NCBI GenBank assembly: GCA_963422415.1
Contig: OY729430.1
Location: 2,790,001-2,854,000, forward strand
Reading direction: 5' to 3'
DNA length: 64,000 nt
Source: Bin34 sp963422415
GTDB taxonomy: Bacteria; Chloroflexota; Anaerolineae; Caldilineales; Caldilineaceae
Positions 47,416 to 57,098 of this stretch are shown piece after piece. Position numbers and translations under genes: made by a program. Each line of letters begins with the position of its first letter. Positions within the stretch are counted from its first letter, which is position 1. Under the pieces are notes generated by a model. The model saw only the letters and a program-made list of their open reading frames with translations, had not been told where the DNA came from and made no database searches.

Positions 47416-48741
47416 TTATGTAAACTGAGGCAGCCACTGGGCTTGGGCCTCCAGCATTTCCTCCACCATATAACGCAGCTGGGGCAGTGTACCAACGGCG
47501 GCGCTGAGCGGATCCAACAGCACCGCGTGATGCACGGCATCCCGGTTCCCGCTCAGAGCGGCCTCGACCACCAGTTCCTGCACATTGATGTTGGTGCGAT
47601 TCAGGCCTGCCAGCTGGGCGGGATAGTCGGCCACCATACAGGGCTGGATGCCGCTGCTGTCCACTAGGCAAGAGACTTCGACACAACATCCGGAGGGCAG
47701 GGTAGGCATCAGCCGTTGATTGGGCACGTTGCCGTTCACCTTGCAAGGCACGTTGGTCTCGATCGCCTCTATGATGCCGACCCCATACTCGTGACTACGC
47801 TCCGTCGGCAGGTCGCGGGCCACCACTTCATCGAACTCGGAGTTGTACTGGGCCAATCGGTCCATGCATTGGCGCAGATAGCCGCCGGTCCGTCCAAAGT
47901 CATACCAGCCTCGACTCTCGTCCGTGAACTTGGGCGCCAGCTGATTCTCGATCATTGCCTTGGTCTTGCGGAAATAGGGCAGATATTCGCTGGCGTGACC
48001 GCTGGATTCGGTGACAAAGTAATTGAAGTGATTCATCATTTCGATACGGACTGGTTCCGACCCGTAGATGCGGGCCTTCTGTGCGACATCCCTGATCTGA
48101 GGATACAGGTCCTGCTTGCCCCGCCGAAATTCCAGGAAAAAGGCTTGGTGGTTGATACCGGCGCATACGAAGTTGATCTCTGCATAGGGCACGTCAATCC
48201 ACTTGGCCAGCATTTCGCTGGTGCCCTGCACACTGTGGCACAGGCCCACGTGCGGCCAACCCGTGGCCTTGTCGATGGCCCAGCAATTCATGGCCATGGG
48301 GTTGACGTAGTTGAGAATGAGGGCATTGGGAGCCACCTCGTCCAGGTCCGCGCACAGGGTCAGCAGAATGGGAATGGTACGGAGCGCCCGAAAGACACCT
48401 CCCGGCCCCAACGTATCGCCTACACACTGTTCAATGCCATATTGACTGGGGATTTCGATATCCAGCTTGAAGGCCTCCAATCCCCCTGCTTGAAACGTAG
48501 TGATCACGTAGTCTGCGTCCGTCACGGCTTCCCGTTGATCCAAGGTGGCCTGAACCCGGGCCTTGGCGCCCATGCGCTCGACGATCGCCGCCACCACCTG
48601 CTCCGACTGCTGCAGACGCACGGGATCAATGTCCATGAGTCGGATTTCACAGTCAGCCAAGGCAGGTGTCAAAAGGATGTCGCTGCATAGGCGCTGGGTG
48701 AACACCAAGCTGCCGGATCCAACAAGGGCAATGGAAGTCAT
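47416..48741 (-). CDS. Glycoside hydrolase family 4 enzyme, MelA-like
   Basis: A 441-residue GH4 paralogue of the next gene, 15 bases away. It has GSGSLVFTQR at the NAD site, GLCHSVQG and GINHQAF at the metal site, YVNPMAM, and NVPNQRLMPTLPSGCCVEV. The two GH4 proteins differ over most of their length, so the pair is an old duplication that may act on different linkages or anomers. Confidence 0.88.
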   Translation of the reverse strand: MTSIALVGSGSLVFTQRLCSDILLTPALADCEIRLMDIDPVRLQQSEQVVAAIVERMGAKARVQATLDQREAVTDADYVITTFQAGGLEAFKLDIEIPSQYGIEQCVGDTLGPGGVFRALRTIPILLTLCADLDEVAPNALILNYVNPMAMNCWAIDKATGWPHVGLCHSVQGTSEMLAKWIDVPYAEINFVCAGINHQAFFLEFRRGKQDLYPQIRDVAQKARIYGSEPVRIEMMNHFNYFVTESSGHASEYLPYFRKTKAMIENQLAPKFTDESRGWYDFGRTGGYLRQCMDRLAQYNSEFDEVVARDLPTERSHEYGVGIIEAIETNVPCKVNGNVPNQRLMPTLPSGCCVEVSCLVDSSGIQPCMVADYPAQLAGLNRTNINVQELVVEAALSGNRDAVHHAVLLDPLSAAVGTLPQLRYMVEEMLEAQAQWLPQFT

Positions 48742-48795
48742 CGTTACAATCCTTCAAGGCGGTGGGTTTGCAGACAATGGAGAAAGCGACACGGG

Positions 48796-49770
48796 CTAGG
48801 CATACGCGGCTTCGCGCAATCCCCGAATATAGCCTAAGGCGTAGAGACGGCCAATCTGGGAATAGCCTGGTTGATCATTGTCGTCCCCCGCCATTGTCGG
48901 CACATGATCCGGCCGCAACACTCCGGCATAGCCGACTTCCCGGTATGTCTTCATGCAAGCCAGCATGTCGGTCTGGCCATTGTCATGAAAGGTCTCCACG
49001 AATTTCTGGGGAGTGCCCCGTACGTCACGGAAATGGACAAAGAAAAGCCGATCTTGATTCGCGAACTGACGGATGGCTCTGGGAATGTCATCCGTCATCA
49101 GGGCAAAGTTGCCCTGACACAGGCAGATGCCGTTCATGGGACTCGGGTGCAGTTCCACCAGCCGTTGAAAGTTTTCCACGCTGCGCATAATGCGCCCCAT
49201 GCCGGCCAAGGGAGAGAGCGGCGGATCATCCGGATGCATGGCCAGCTTGACACCGGCCTCTTCCGCGACCGGCATGACACATTCCAGGAAGTAGGCCAAA
49301 TGAGCCCACAGATCCTCTTCGGACACCGCGCCGGCCTCCGTGGTGAGATTGCGCACATAGTCCAGATCGAAGCTGGTGACTTGGGCCCCACCGCGTCCGG
49401 GTGTGGTTTCGCTGGTGCGCATCCAGTTAAGATAGGGCATCCACTCATAGCACCAGACCGGTATGCCCAGCGCCCCCATGTTGCGGAGGAGGTCCATCAC
49501 CGTTTCGATCTCTGCCTCCCGTCCCGGCAGACCGCGCTTGATCTTGTCCATGGGAGGTCGACTTTCGATGACCTCCAGCGAGAGACCCTCTGCCTTGAAG
49601 GCTGCATGCATCCGAGCCAGAGTCAGTCTGCCCCAAGGCAGTTCTTCCTTGCGTGTGGCCTCGGCGTACCGAACGTCAAGCGCGCCCACCGCCTTCTGTA
49701 CACCACACTGCTTGACCATATCCCACAGAGGACTGCGGGGCACGGAGAGAAATTCAGCGATACCAATCAT
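48796..49770 (-). CDS. uxuA: Mannonate dehydratase-like
   Basis: UxuA converts D-mannonate to 2-keto-3-deoxygluconate in glucuronate breakdown. The family motifs MHPDDPP, CQGNF and FVHFRDVRG are present, with LRPDHVPTMAGDD near the C-terminus. The protein is 324 residues, somewhat short against the roughly 350-390 of many UxuA proteins. It leads the two GH4 genes, which suggests use of a uronate-containing glycoside. Confidence 0.88.
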   Translation of the reverse strand: MIGIAEFLSVPRSPLWDMVKQCGVQKAVGALDVRYAEATRKEELPWGRLTLARMHAAFKAEGLSLEVIESRPPMDKIKRGLPGREAEIETVMDLLRNMGALGIPVWCYEWMPYLNWMRTSETTPGRGGAQVTSFDLDYVRNLTTEAGAVSEEDLWAHLAYFLECVMPVAEEAGVKLAMHPDDPPLSPLAGMGRIMRSVENFQRLVELHPSPMNGICLCQGNFALMTDDIPRAIRQFANQDRLFFVHFRDVRGTPQKFVETFHDNGQTDMLACMKTYREVGYAGVLRPDHVPTMAGDDNDQPGYSQIGRLYALGYIRGLREAAYA

Positions 49771-49857
49771 GGAAACTCCGGAATGCGGGAAATAGCGGAA
49801 GAACTTTAGCCATACAGGGTGGGTTCAGGGCATTGCCGGATGCAGGAACGGCCACCG

Positions 49858-52767
49858 CTAGGCAGCCAGTTCCCTGACTCCGTTGGCAATGATGGCCTTG
49901 AGATAGTGTCCCGTATAGCTGCGTACCGATTCGGAGACCTGTTCGGGAGTGCCTTGGGCGATCAGGTGGCCGCCGCGGTCCCCACCTTCCGGTCCCATAT
50001 CCAAGATCCAGTCGCAATTCTTGATCACGTCGAGATTGTGCTCAATCACGATGACCGTGTTGCCCCGGTCCACCAGTGAATGCAATACCTGAAGCAGCTT
50101 GTTGACGTCGTCAAAATGCAATCCGGTAGTGGGCTCATCCAAGATATACAGGGTGTTGCCCGTATCCCGACGGCTCAGCTCCTTGCTCAACTTTACCCGC
50201 TGGGCTTCGCCTCCCGACAACGTGGTGGCCGGCTGGCCCAGCCGGATATAGCCCAGTCCCACCGCCATCAGCGTATCCAACTTGGCCTTGATGCGCGGAA
50301 TCCGGGCAAAGAGTTCGCAGGCGTCTTCGATGGTAAGGTTCAGGGCATCCGAGATGGACAGGCCATGAAACTTGATTTCCAAAGTATCCCGATTGTATCG
50401 CTCGCCTCTGCATTCCTCGCACTGTACATACACGTTGGGCAGAAACTGCATCTCGATTTCCTCAATCCCCGCCCCCTTGCAGGCTTCGCATCTGCCGCCC
50501 GAGACATTGAAGCTGAAGCGTCCCGCCTTGTAGCCCCGGGCCTTGGCTTCCGGAATGGCAGCGAAAATCTCCCGCAAAGGCGTGAACAGGCCAACATAGG
50601 TCGCGGGATTGCTGCGGGGCGTACGCCCAATCGGACTTTGATCGATGTCAATGACCTTGTCCAGATGCTGATATCCCTCAATGGCGGCACATGCGCCGGG
50701 CACGGCCTGGGCACGGTACTTGATCTGGGCCAGGAACTTGTAGAGCACCTCGTTGACCAAGGTGCTCTTGCCGCTGCCGCTCACGCCGGTCACGACCATA
50801 AATGTCCCTAGGGGGAAGCGCACGTCCACATTCTGCAGGTTGTTCGCCGTGGCCCCGCGGACATACAGATACTGACCGTTGCCTAGACGCCGCCGGCGAG
50901 GTATCGCAATCAGCTTTTCGCGGCGGATGTACTGCGCCGTCAAACTTTTCTTGTCCTGCCGAAAGTCGGCCTGGGCCGCCGAGCAGACCACTTCCCCGCC
51001 TCTTTCCCCAGCTCCGGGTCCCAGATCCACAATCCAGTCCGCGGACAGAATCGTGTCTTCGTCGTGCTCCACGACAACCACCGTGTTGCCCAGATCCCGC
51101 ATGCCCAGCAGAGTGTCCAGAAGTCGCTGATTGTCACGCTGGTGCAATCCGATGCTAGGCTCGTCCAAGATGTACAGTACGCCCATCAGCTGACTTCCAA
51201 TCTGGGTCGCCAGACGGATGCGCTGCGCCTCGCCGCCCGACAGAGTGGCCGCCGCCCGATCGAGTGACAGATATTCCAGACCTACGTTGACCATGAAGGT
51301 CAAACGAGCCTCGATCTCCTTCAAGACCTGGCTGCCGATGGTAAGTTCCCGCCGGGACAAGGCCGGACGCAACGCCTTGACCCAAGCCACCGCATTGGCT
51401 ACGGAGAGGCGACTGACTTCCATGATGTTTCTGTCAGCGATAGTGACGCTCAAGGCCTCCGGTCGCAACCGCTGACCTTGGCAAGCCGGACAAGGGCGGA
51501 AGCTCATATAGGCTGTCAGTTGTTCCCTGACGTATTCGCTCTGTGTGTCCTTGTACCGTTGGCGCAAGTGTTCCAGAACCCCCTTGAAGGTTGCGTCATA
51601 GGGGTAGGTGGCGCCATCCTTGTTTTCCAGCAGGACTGTCACCTTCTGATTTGGCTTGTCGGGACCCAGCAGGATCAGATCCTTCTGCCGCAGGCCCAGC
51701 TTGGCAAACGGGATGTCCAAGGGAATCGCCACCCTCTCGCAAAACGTCTTGAGCACCAAAAAGCGCCAACTGACGGAATCGGCCGTCTCCTCGTTTCGGC
51801 GCCGAAAAGGCAAGACGCAGCCCTCGTTGATCGTCCGTCCCTCGTCCACCACCAATCTCGCGTCGAATTCATTCTGCATGCCTATGCCGTTGCATTGGGG
51901 ACAAGCCCCATGCGGACTGTTGAAACTGAAAGTGCGCGGTTCGATGGGGTCAAGACTCAGCCCACACTCCGCACACGCGAAGTTGCGGCTGTAGGTCAGT
52001 TCTTGCGGATGGTCTGGATTCGTGATGTCACAGACGGTCAGGACGCCATTGCCCAAGGCCAAGGCGGTCTCCACGGAATCCGTGAGGCGCGTCAAGTCAG
52101 TGCCATCGTCGTCCTCAGGCGCTCTGGGTGCGCGGATGATCAGCCGATCAACGACGACTTCAATCGTGTGATTCTTGTATCTCTCGAGCGCGGGCGTCTC
52201 CTCAACATCCATGACTATGCCATTGACCCGCACGCGCATGTAGCCCTGTTGCATCAGATCGCGAAACTCCGCCTGATGCTGGCCCTTCCGATTCTTGATT
52301 CGGGGAGCCAGCAGGATGAGCCTGCTGCCATCAGGCTTGGTCTGCAACAGATCCACTATCTGTTGTGGCGTTTGCTGGGAAATGGGAGCCGCACATTGCG
52401 GACAATGGGGCTTTCCGATGCGTGCGTAGAGCAGGCGCAGATAGTCAAGGACCTCAGTCACCGTACCCACAGTCGAACGCGGATTGCGATTGGTACTCTT
52501 CTGATCAATCGAAATGGCGGGACTCAGGCCTTCAATCTGATCTACGTCCGGTTTCTCCAACAATCCCAAGAACTGCCGTGCGTAAGAGGACAGGGATTCC
52601 ACATACCGACGCTGCCCTTCGGCATACAGCGTGTCAAAAGCCAAGCTGCTCTTGCCACTGCCGCTCAAGCCCGTAACCACCACGAATTGATTGCGCGGAA
52701 TGGTGACGTCAATGTTTTTTAGATTGTGCTCACGGGCACCCAATACCGATATTTCCGTTGAGGCCAT
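49858..52767 (-). CDS. uvrA: Excinuclease ABC subunit A
   Basis: UvrA is the damage-recognition ATPase of nucleotide excision repair. It has two ABC modules (GLSGSGKSSLAFDTLYAEG near the start and GVSGSGKSTLVNEVL in the second half). Zinc modules are CxxC...CPQCNG and CEACKGAG...CEECRG. Both LSGGEAQRI/V signatures are present. Length 969 is normal. GGAGGAGG precedes ATG 52767. Confidence 0.97.
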   Translation of the reverse strand: MASTEISVLGAREHNLKNIDVTIPRNQFVVVTGLSGSGKSSLAFDTLYAEGQRRYVESLSSYARQFLGLLEKPDVDQIEGLSPAISIDQKSTNRNPRSTVGTVTEVLDYLRLLYARIGKPHCPQCAAPISQQTPQQIVDLLQTKPDGSRLILLAPRIKNRKGQHQAEFRDLMQQGYMRVRVNGIVMDVEETPALERYKNHTIEVVVDRLIIRAPRAPEDDDGTDLTRLTDSVETALALGNGVLTVCDITNPDHPQELTYSRNFACAECGLSLDPIEPRTFSFNSPHGACPQCNGIGMQNEFDARLVVDEGRTINEGCVLPFRRRNEETADSVSWRFLVLKTFCERVAIPLDIPFAKLGLRQKDLILLGPDKPNQKVTVLLENKDGATYPYDATFKGVLEHLRQRYKDTQSEYVREQLTAYMSFRPCPACQGQRLRPEALSVTIADRNIMEVSRLSVANAVAWVKALRPALSRRELTIGSQVLKEIEARLTFMVNVGLEYLSLDRAAATLSGGEAQRIRLATQIGSQLMGVLYILDEPSIGLHQRDNQRLLDTLLGMRDLGNTVVVVEHDEDTILSADWIVDLGPGAGERGGEVVCSAAQADFRQDKKSLTAQYIRREKLIAIPRRRRLGNGQYLYVRGATANNLQNVDVRFPLGTFMVVTGVSGSGKSTLVNEVLYKFLAQIKYRAQAVPGACAAIEGYQHLDKVIDIDQSPIGRTPRSNPATYVGLFTPLREIFAAIPEAKARGYKAGRFSFNVSGGRCEACKGAGIEEIEMQFLPNVYVQCEECRGERYNRDTLEIKFHGLSISDALNLTIEDACELFARIPRIKAKLDTLMAVGLGYIRLGQPATTLSGGEAQRVKLSKELSRRDTGNTLYILDEPTTGLHFDDVNKLLQVLHSLVDRGNTVIVIEHNLDVIKNCDWILDMGPEGGDRGGHLIAQGTPEQVSESVRSYTGHYLKAIIANGVRELAA

Positions 52768-52874
52768 TCACCTCCTCCCCATGAATTCCTGATTCTCCCG
52801 TCCAAGGCAGAACACAGGTCCCTAGATTGAATTCGGAAACCGCCGTCAGCCGGCTCTACAATCCTTTGGGAGAC

Positions 52875-53450
52875 CTAGTTCTTCTGCAGGTGCGGCTTGA
52901 GCAGTCCGTAATTGCCGCTCTCCCGCCGATAGACCACGTTGAGATCCCCCGTATCCTCATTGAGGAAGACATGAAAATCGTGATCCAGCATTTCCATGGT
53001 CTCCACAGCCGAGGCTACGGGCAAGGGCGTGACCTCGAACTCCTTTTCCCGCACTATGAAGCCTCGTTCATCCCACATTTCCAGATCGGCTTCATCTCCG
53101 ATCCCGGTCGCTTCCGGCGCCAAGGCCTGATCCTCCCACTTGCCCCGCCGGTTCCGACGGCTTCGCCCCTTGAACTTGGCAATCTGGCTTTCCATCTTGT
53201 GCACAGCGGCGTCAAGGGCGCGCAGGACATCGGGCCCCTTGACTTCCGTGCGAAGCGTACGGCCTCTGACGTACATGGAAACCTGCACGCGACAGGCCCG
53301 CTCTGGATTGACCGTATGGCGTCCCTGCACCTCGCAACGCGTTCCAGCCTGTGGCATCAACACGGCTTCCAGCTTCTCCAGCTTCGGGCGAGCGTGACCT
53401 TCGATGCGTACGGTCTCGTTTCTTTCAAATCCATGAATGACAATGTCCAT
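52875..53450 (-). CDS. hpf: Long-form ribosome hibernation promoting factor
   Basis: Long HPF dimerises 70S ribosomes into 100S particles in stationary phase. The N-terminal HPF/YfiA domain (about residues 1-95) and the C-terminal dimerisation domain (about 135-185, with DHDFHVFLNEDTGDLNVVYRR) are both present. A charged linker rich in Arg joins them. AGGAGG precedes the ATG. It is divergent from yigZ. Confidence 0.92.
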   Translation of the reverse strand: MDIVIHGFERNETVRIEGHARPKLEKLEAVLMPQAGTRCEVQGRHTVNPERACRVQVSMYVRGRTLRTEVKGPDVLRALDAAVHKMESQIAKFKGRSRRNRRGKWEDQALAPEATGIGDEADLEMWDERGFIVREKEFEVTPLPVASAVETMEMLDHDFHVFLNEDTGDLNVVYRRESGNYGLLKPHLQKN

Positions 53451-53558
53451 TGGTCCTCCTGTGGTCGGCTGTTGGCGCGCGCCCTAATCAGTGCACCAAG
53501 TCACGGCATGGACACTCTTGGCAGCCACTTGAACCTACTTCCCCAGTATCTCACGATC

Positions 53559-54188
53559 ATGCACATTTCCTATCCAATTCCCCTACAATCTGTGCGAGTT
53601 TACCATGAAATCCTGCGCAGCAAATTTGTCACCTCTCTGGGCCATGCCTCCAATACTGCAGCGGCACAATCGTTCATTCAAGAAATCCGGGCGGAATTTC
53701 CGGATGCCAGTCATCACTGCTGGGCCTTTAACGCCGGAGCACCGGATTTCACAGGCCACATTGGCTGCAGTGACGACGGTGAACTGCGCGGAACGGCAGG
53801 TCGGCCCATGTTGCACGCGTTGCAACACGCCGAAATAGGGGAGATTGTTGGAGTCGTGACTCGATATTTCGGTGGCGCCAAGCTGGGCAGAGGCGGCTTG
53901 ATACGGGCCTATGCCGGCGGCATCAAGGCGGCTCTGGCGCAGTTGCCCCTAACTGCCAAAACCGAAATGGTCGAACTGTGCCTTACCCTTGGATACACTC
54001 ATCTTGCCCGCTTGGAACACGACCTGCCTCGGTTCAAGGGAGAGATTTCCTTGCGGGAATTTGGAAAGGAAGTCTTCTTGCGAGTCAACCTGCCTGCCGT
54101 CCATACATCGGAGTTTCAAAGATTCCTACAGGATCTGACTGCAGGGCAAGCGGCCATTACAGGGTTTTCCGACGAATCGTCCCTGTGA
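53559..54188 (+). CDS. yigZ: YigZ/IMPACT family protein (UPF0029)
   Basis: A 209-residue member of the YigZ/IMPACT family, whose biochemical role in bacteria is poorly defined. The signature HHCWAFNAG...DDGELRGTAGRPML and RYFGGAKLGRGGLIRAY are clear. The C-terminal ferredoxin-like domain follows. The frame stays open far upstream into hpf, but the family begins at the ATG at 53559. Confidence 0.9.
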   Translation: MHISYPIPLQSVRVYHEILRSKFVTSLGHASNTAAAQSFIQEIRAEFPDASHHCWAFNAGAPDFTGHIGCSDDGELRGTAGRPMLHALQHAEIGEIVGVVTRYFGGAKLGRGGLIRAYAGGIKAALAQLPLTAKTEMVELCLTLGYTHLARLEHDLPRFKGEISLREFGKEVFLRVNLPAVHTSEFQRFLQDLTAGQAAITGFSDESSL

Positions 54189-54383
54189 CACTCCCGCACG
54201 GAAAACCGGATTGGATTGTCCGATGCATGATCACCGGCTTGCCCAGATCGCGAACCTTCCCTATCTGTCACCCTGCAGGGCCTTGCGAGACTGCAAGGTC
54301 AAAGACGGGATCCGCGGTGGTGTTAGAGCGCCAGCACTGCTTCGGACTTTGCCACGAGCGCTTCTCTGCAGTCTCGTTGGAAG

Positions 54384-54893
54384 TCAGTCCCCAGCGCCTC
54401 CTTTCCTGGCCCTGTCCATTTGCCGCTTGGCATCCCGCTCCGCCATGGAAGCTCTTTTGTCATACAGACTTTTGCCTTTGGCCAAAGCGATTTCCACCTT
54501 GGCTCTCCCCTCCTCGTTCAAGTACATCCGGACGGGCACGACGGTCAGTCCCTTGGTGGCAACTTCTGCCTCAAGATTCAGGATCTCCCGCTTGTGCAGC
54601 AGCAATTTGCGAGGCCGAAGCTCTTCATGATTTTGCTTGTTGCCAAATTCGTAAGGGGCAATGTGCACATCCTGCAGCCACGCTTCGCCATTGCGGAAAG
54701 CAACGAATCCATCTCGCAAATTCACTCTGCCCAACCGGATTGACTTGATCTCGGTGCCTTGGAGTTGCAAGCCCGCGTGGTGGTAGTCTTGGAGGTGGTA
54801 CTGAAACCGGGCGCGCCGGTTGGTGGCCACCGTTCTGCTGCCGTTGTCCGCCGTTCCATGGTTTGTTTTTTTGTTCTTCCCTTTGCGGGCCAT
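54384..54893 (-). CDS. smpB: SsrA-binding protein SmpB
   Basis: SmpB carries tmRNA to stalled ribosomes in trans-translation. It has NRRARFQYHLQDYHHAGLQL, GTEIKSIRLGRVNLRDGF and LLLHKREI, and the basic C-terminal tail (AERDAKRQMDRARKGG). The N-terminus carries an additional Lys/Asn-rich stretch. It lies nine bases after ctpA. No tmRNA gene was recognised in the window. Confidence 0.96.
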   Translation of the reverse strand: MARKGKNKKTNHGTADNGSRTVATNRRARFQYHLQDYHHAGLQLQGTEIKSIRLGRVNLRDGFVAFRNGEAWLQDVHIAPYEFGNKQNHEELRPRKLLLHKREILNLEAEVATKGLTVVPVRMYLNEEGRAKVEIALAKGKSLYDKRASMAERDAKRQMDRARKGGAGD

Positions 54894-54902
54894 GACCCTG
54901 TC

Positions 54903-56204
54903 CTACTCCAATTCCGACAATATGTAGGCTAGCGCTGTATCCAAAGGCACATCGACCCCCGTCTCCTCATTCGCGGCGATCTCGGCCACGGGAATGTCGG
55001 GTTCCAAGCCCACGTCCTGAATGGTACGCCCCAAGGGGGTGTACCAGAGCGAGGTTGTCACCCGCAACTCGCTCTGGTCGGAGAGAGGGTATCGTACCTG
55101 AGCGCTGCCCTTGCCGAACGTCGCTGCCCCGACCAGAGTTCCCAACTCCCAGTCCTGAATGGCCCCTGCCACCAGCTCGCTGGCACTGGCGCTGTCCGCG
55201 TCCACCAGTACCACAACAGGCATGTCAGAGGGCAACAGGGCTGCCTGCGCTGACACATGCTCCTGCACGGCACCATCTCGATCGCGTTGAGTCACCACTA
55301 GGCGTTGCCCTCCAAAGATGCCAGCCACTTGGACCGCTTCCGTCAGAAAGCCCCCCGAATTCCCGCGCAGATCAAGGATGAGGCCTTCCATGCCCACAGC
55401 CTGCATTTCTTCCAAGGCCTCGACCATCTGATCGCCACTGCCCGCCACAAAATTGTAAAATTGGAGATAGCCGATGGAATCCTCAGAGCCCATCATCTCA
55501 TAATCAAGCACATGGGTTTCTATGACCGCCCGGGTCAAGACAACATCGAAAACCGCGCCGTCGCGCTGCACCTGGAGTCCGACCTTGGTGTCAACCGGCC
55601 CTCGCACTCGGATGATGGTGGCTGCCATGCCCAATTCTGACACGTCCTCTCCATCCACCCTTTGGATCAGGTCTCCCGCCTGCAACTCGCCTGCCTGTGC
55701 CGGGCTGCCCGAGAATACCTCAAGGATACGGACGCCGGAGAACGCCTCGTCCCATTCCACTCGGGTTCCGATGCCACCAAAACGACCTTGATCCGATTCG
55801 GCGGCCAACCGCGCGGAATCCGGCGAGAGCCAATAGGTGTAAGGGTCATCCAACAACTCGACAACCCTCTGAATCGCAGCTGTGTTCAACTCGTCCGGGC
55901 TGGGAAGCGGTCGTACAGACTGCCTTTGCAGGATTGTGGTGGCCTCATGCAAGAGAGAATAGTCAACAGGCCCTTGTACACCTAGGACCGAGTACGCCAG
56001 ATCCGCAAGACGAGAGGGAAGAGACACTTGCGGAGAGAACATGGCACCGCCATAGAAACCCGTGGCCAGATTCAGGAATCCCCATATCAAGGCCAACAGC
56101 AGCGCTGTCTGCCATCGCAAGGTAGAGAATTGCTGGGTGCTTGGATTCGAGACAGGTGCAGCATCCGAATTCATTGACAATTCAATCTCCTTTTGTTCCG
56201 ACAT
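54903..56204 (-). CDS. S41 family C-terminal processing protease
   Basis: A 433-residue CtpA-type serine protease with an N-terminal membrane helix (about residues 31-52), so the catalytic part is outside the cytoplasm. A PDZ domain (about 135-215) precedes the peptidase core. The nucleophile Ser lies in DADSASASELVAG and the Lys in TFGKGSAQ. It trims C-termini of secreted or membrane proteins. The ATG at 56174 with GGAG upstream is an alternative start. smpB follows in the same transcript. Confidence 0.93.
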   Translation of the reverse strand: MSEQKEIELSMNSDAAPVSNPSTQQFSTLRWQTALLLALIWGFLNLATGFYGGAMFSPQVSLPSRLADLAYSVLGVQGPVDYSLLHEATTILQRQSVRPLPSPDELNTAAIQRVVELLDDPYTYWLSPDSARLAAESDQGRFGGIGTRVEWDEAFSGVRILEVFSGSPAQAGELQAGDLIQRVDGEDVSELGMAATIIRVRGPVDTKVGLQVQRDGAVFDVVLTRAVIETHVLDYEMMGSEDSIGYLQFYNFVAGSGDQMVEALEEMQAVGMEGLILDLRGNSGGFLTEAVQVAGIFGGQRLVVTQRDRDGAVQEHVSAQAALLPSDMPVVVLVDADSASASELVAGAIQDWELGTLVGAATFGKGSAQVRYPLSDQSELRVTTSLWYTPLGRTIQDVGLEPDIPVAEIAANEETGVDVPLDTALAYILSELE

Positions 56205-57098
56205 CTTGGTTTGGGTAATACGCCACCAGATAAAAACACGTCTTTCTGTTTCGGCGGTTTCCTCCTACAGGACCGGGTGATCCGTTCCGCGGGAATGTCA
56301 GTCACATCTGAACTGCGAACGCCATTGACACTCGAGAGGATGCCATTCCCAAGATCCCAACTCACTCCTCCACAGATCATATCCGCAGATTCCGCTGACA
56401 TCCGGCCCCTCGCCCAAGCAACAAGGCGCAGCGCAAGAGGTTTCCGTCTGCAAGGAGCCATGTGCCAAAATCCATGCAATGCACGCCTCGCCTTCCTGGC
56501 GTTCCTCACCTGAAACACTCTCCCTCGCAGCATGACATCTTGAAATTCCTTGGAAAAGCCCCAAGGATTCACCATGAAAGCAAGCGCATTATCCCAGATT
56601 GTGCATAGTCAGGCATGGCCCAGCCTCTCCATACCTCCTGTCGCGCAACTTCCGTCGCGCGGAGTTGCATGCTCGGCAGAGGTTGGAATTGTGTTCTACA
56701 CAAGGCAAGAAGCCGTGGGAGCCTACTATTTGACCTCCAGGGACATTGAGGAATATCTGTTGGGAAAGGGTAAGCTTACCTTCGCCCGTCTGAATCAATG
56801 TCAGATTCTTCACCACCCATACATGTGCACTGGACAGAGGTGTCTTCGGCAGGCACAGGGGCGGCAGCAAGGATGTGCAGATGCTGGTATTCCCTGTGCT
56901 ATCTTCCCGGAAACGAGGACAACGCCAAAACTCGGGCCATGATGCACTTCTTCCTTGCGCGGTTTCGAATCCATGCCGGATTTCCCTGTGGAATCAATCG
57001 GGCTCTTCGCCATGACCTCTTTTTCCACCGCAACGGATCGTCTTTTCCTTAACATAGACCCAGTCTCGTCATAACCCAATCGACAAAGGTGGTATCGC
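56205..57098. other. About 900 bases without a supported gene
   Basis: Divergent region between ctpA (-) and the MFS gene (+). Open frames on both strands look random in composition. AAAGGTGG near 57086 is the ribosome-binding site of the MFS gene. I saw no RNA gene or large repeat. Confidence 0.45.

Noticed and set aside
52827..53558. Long plus-strand extension upstream of yigZ
   Set aside because: It lies opposite the clear hpf gene; YigZ homology begins only at ATG 53559.
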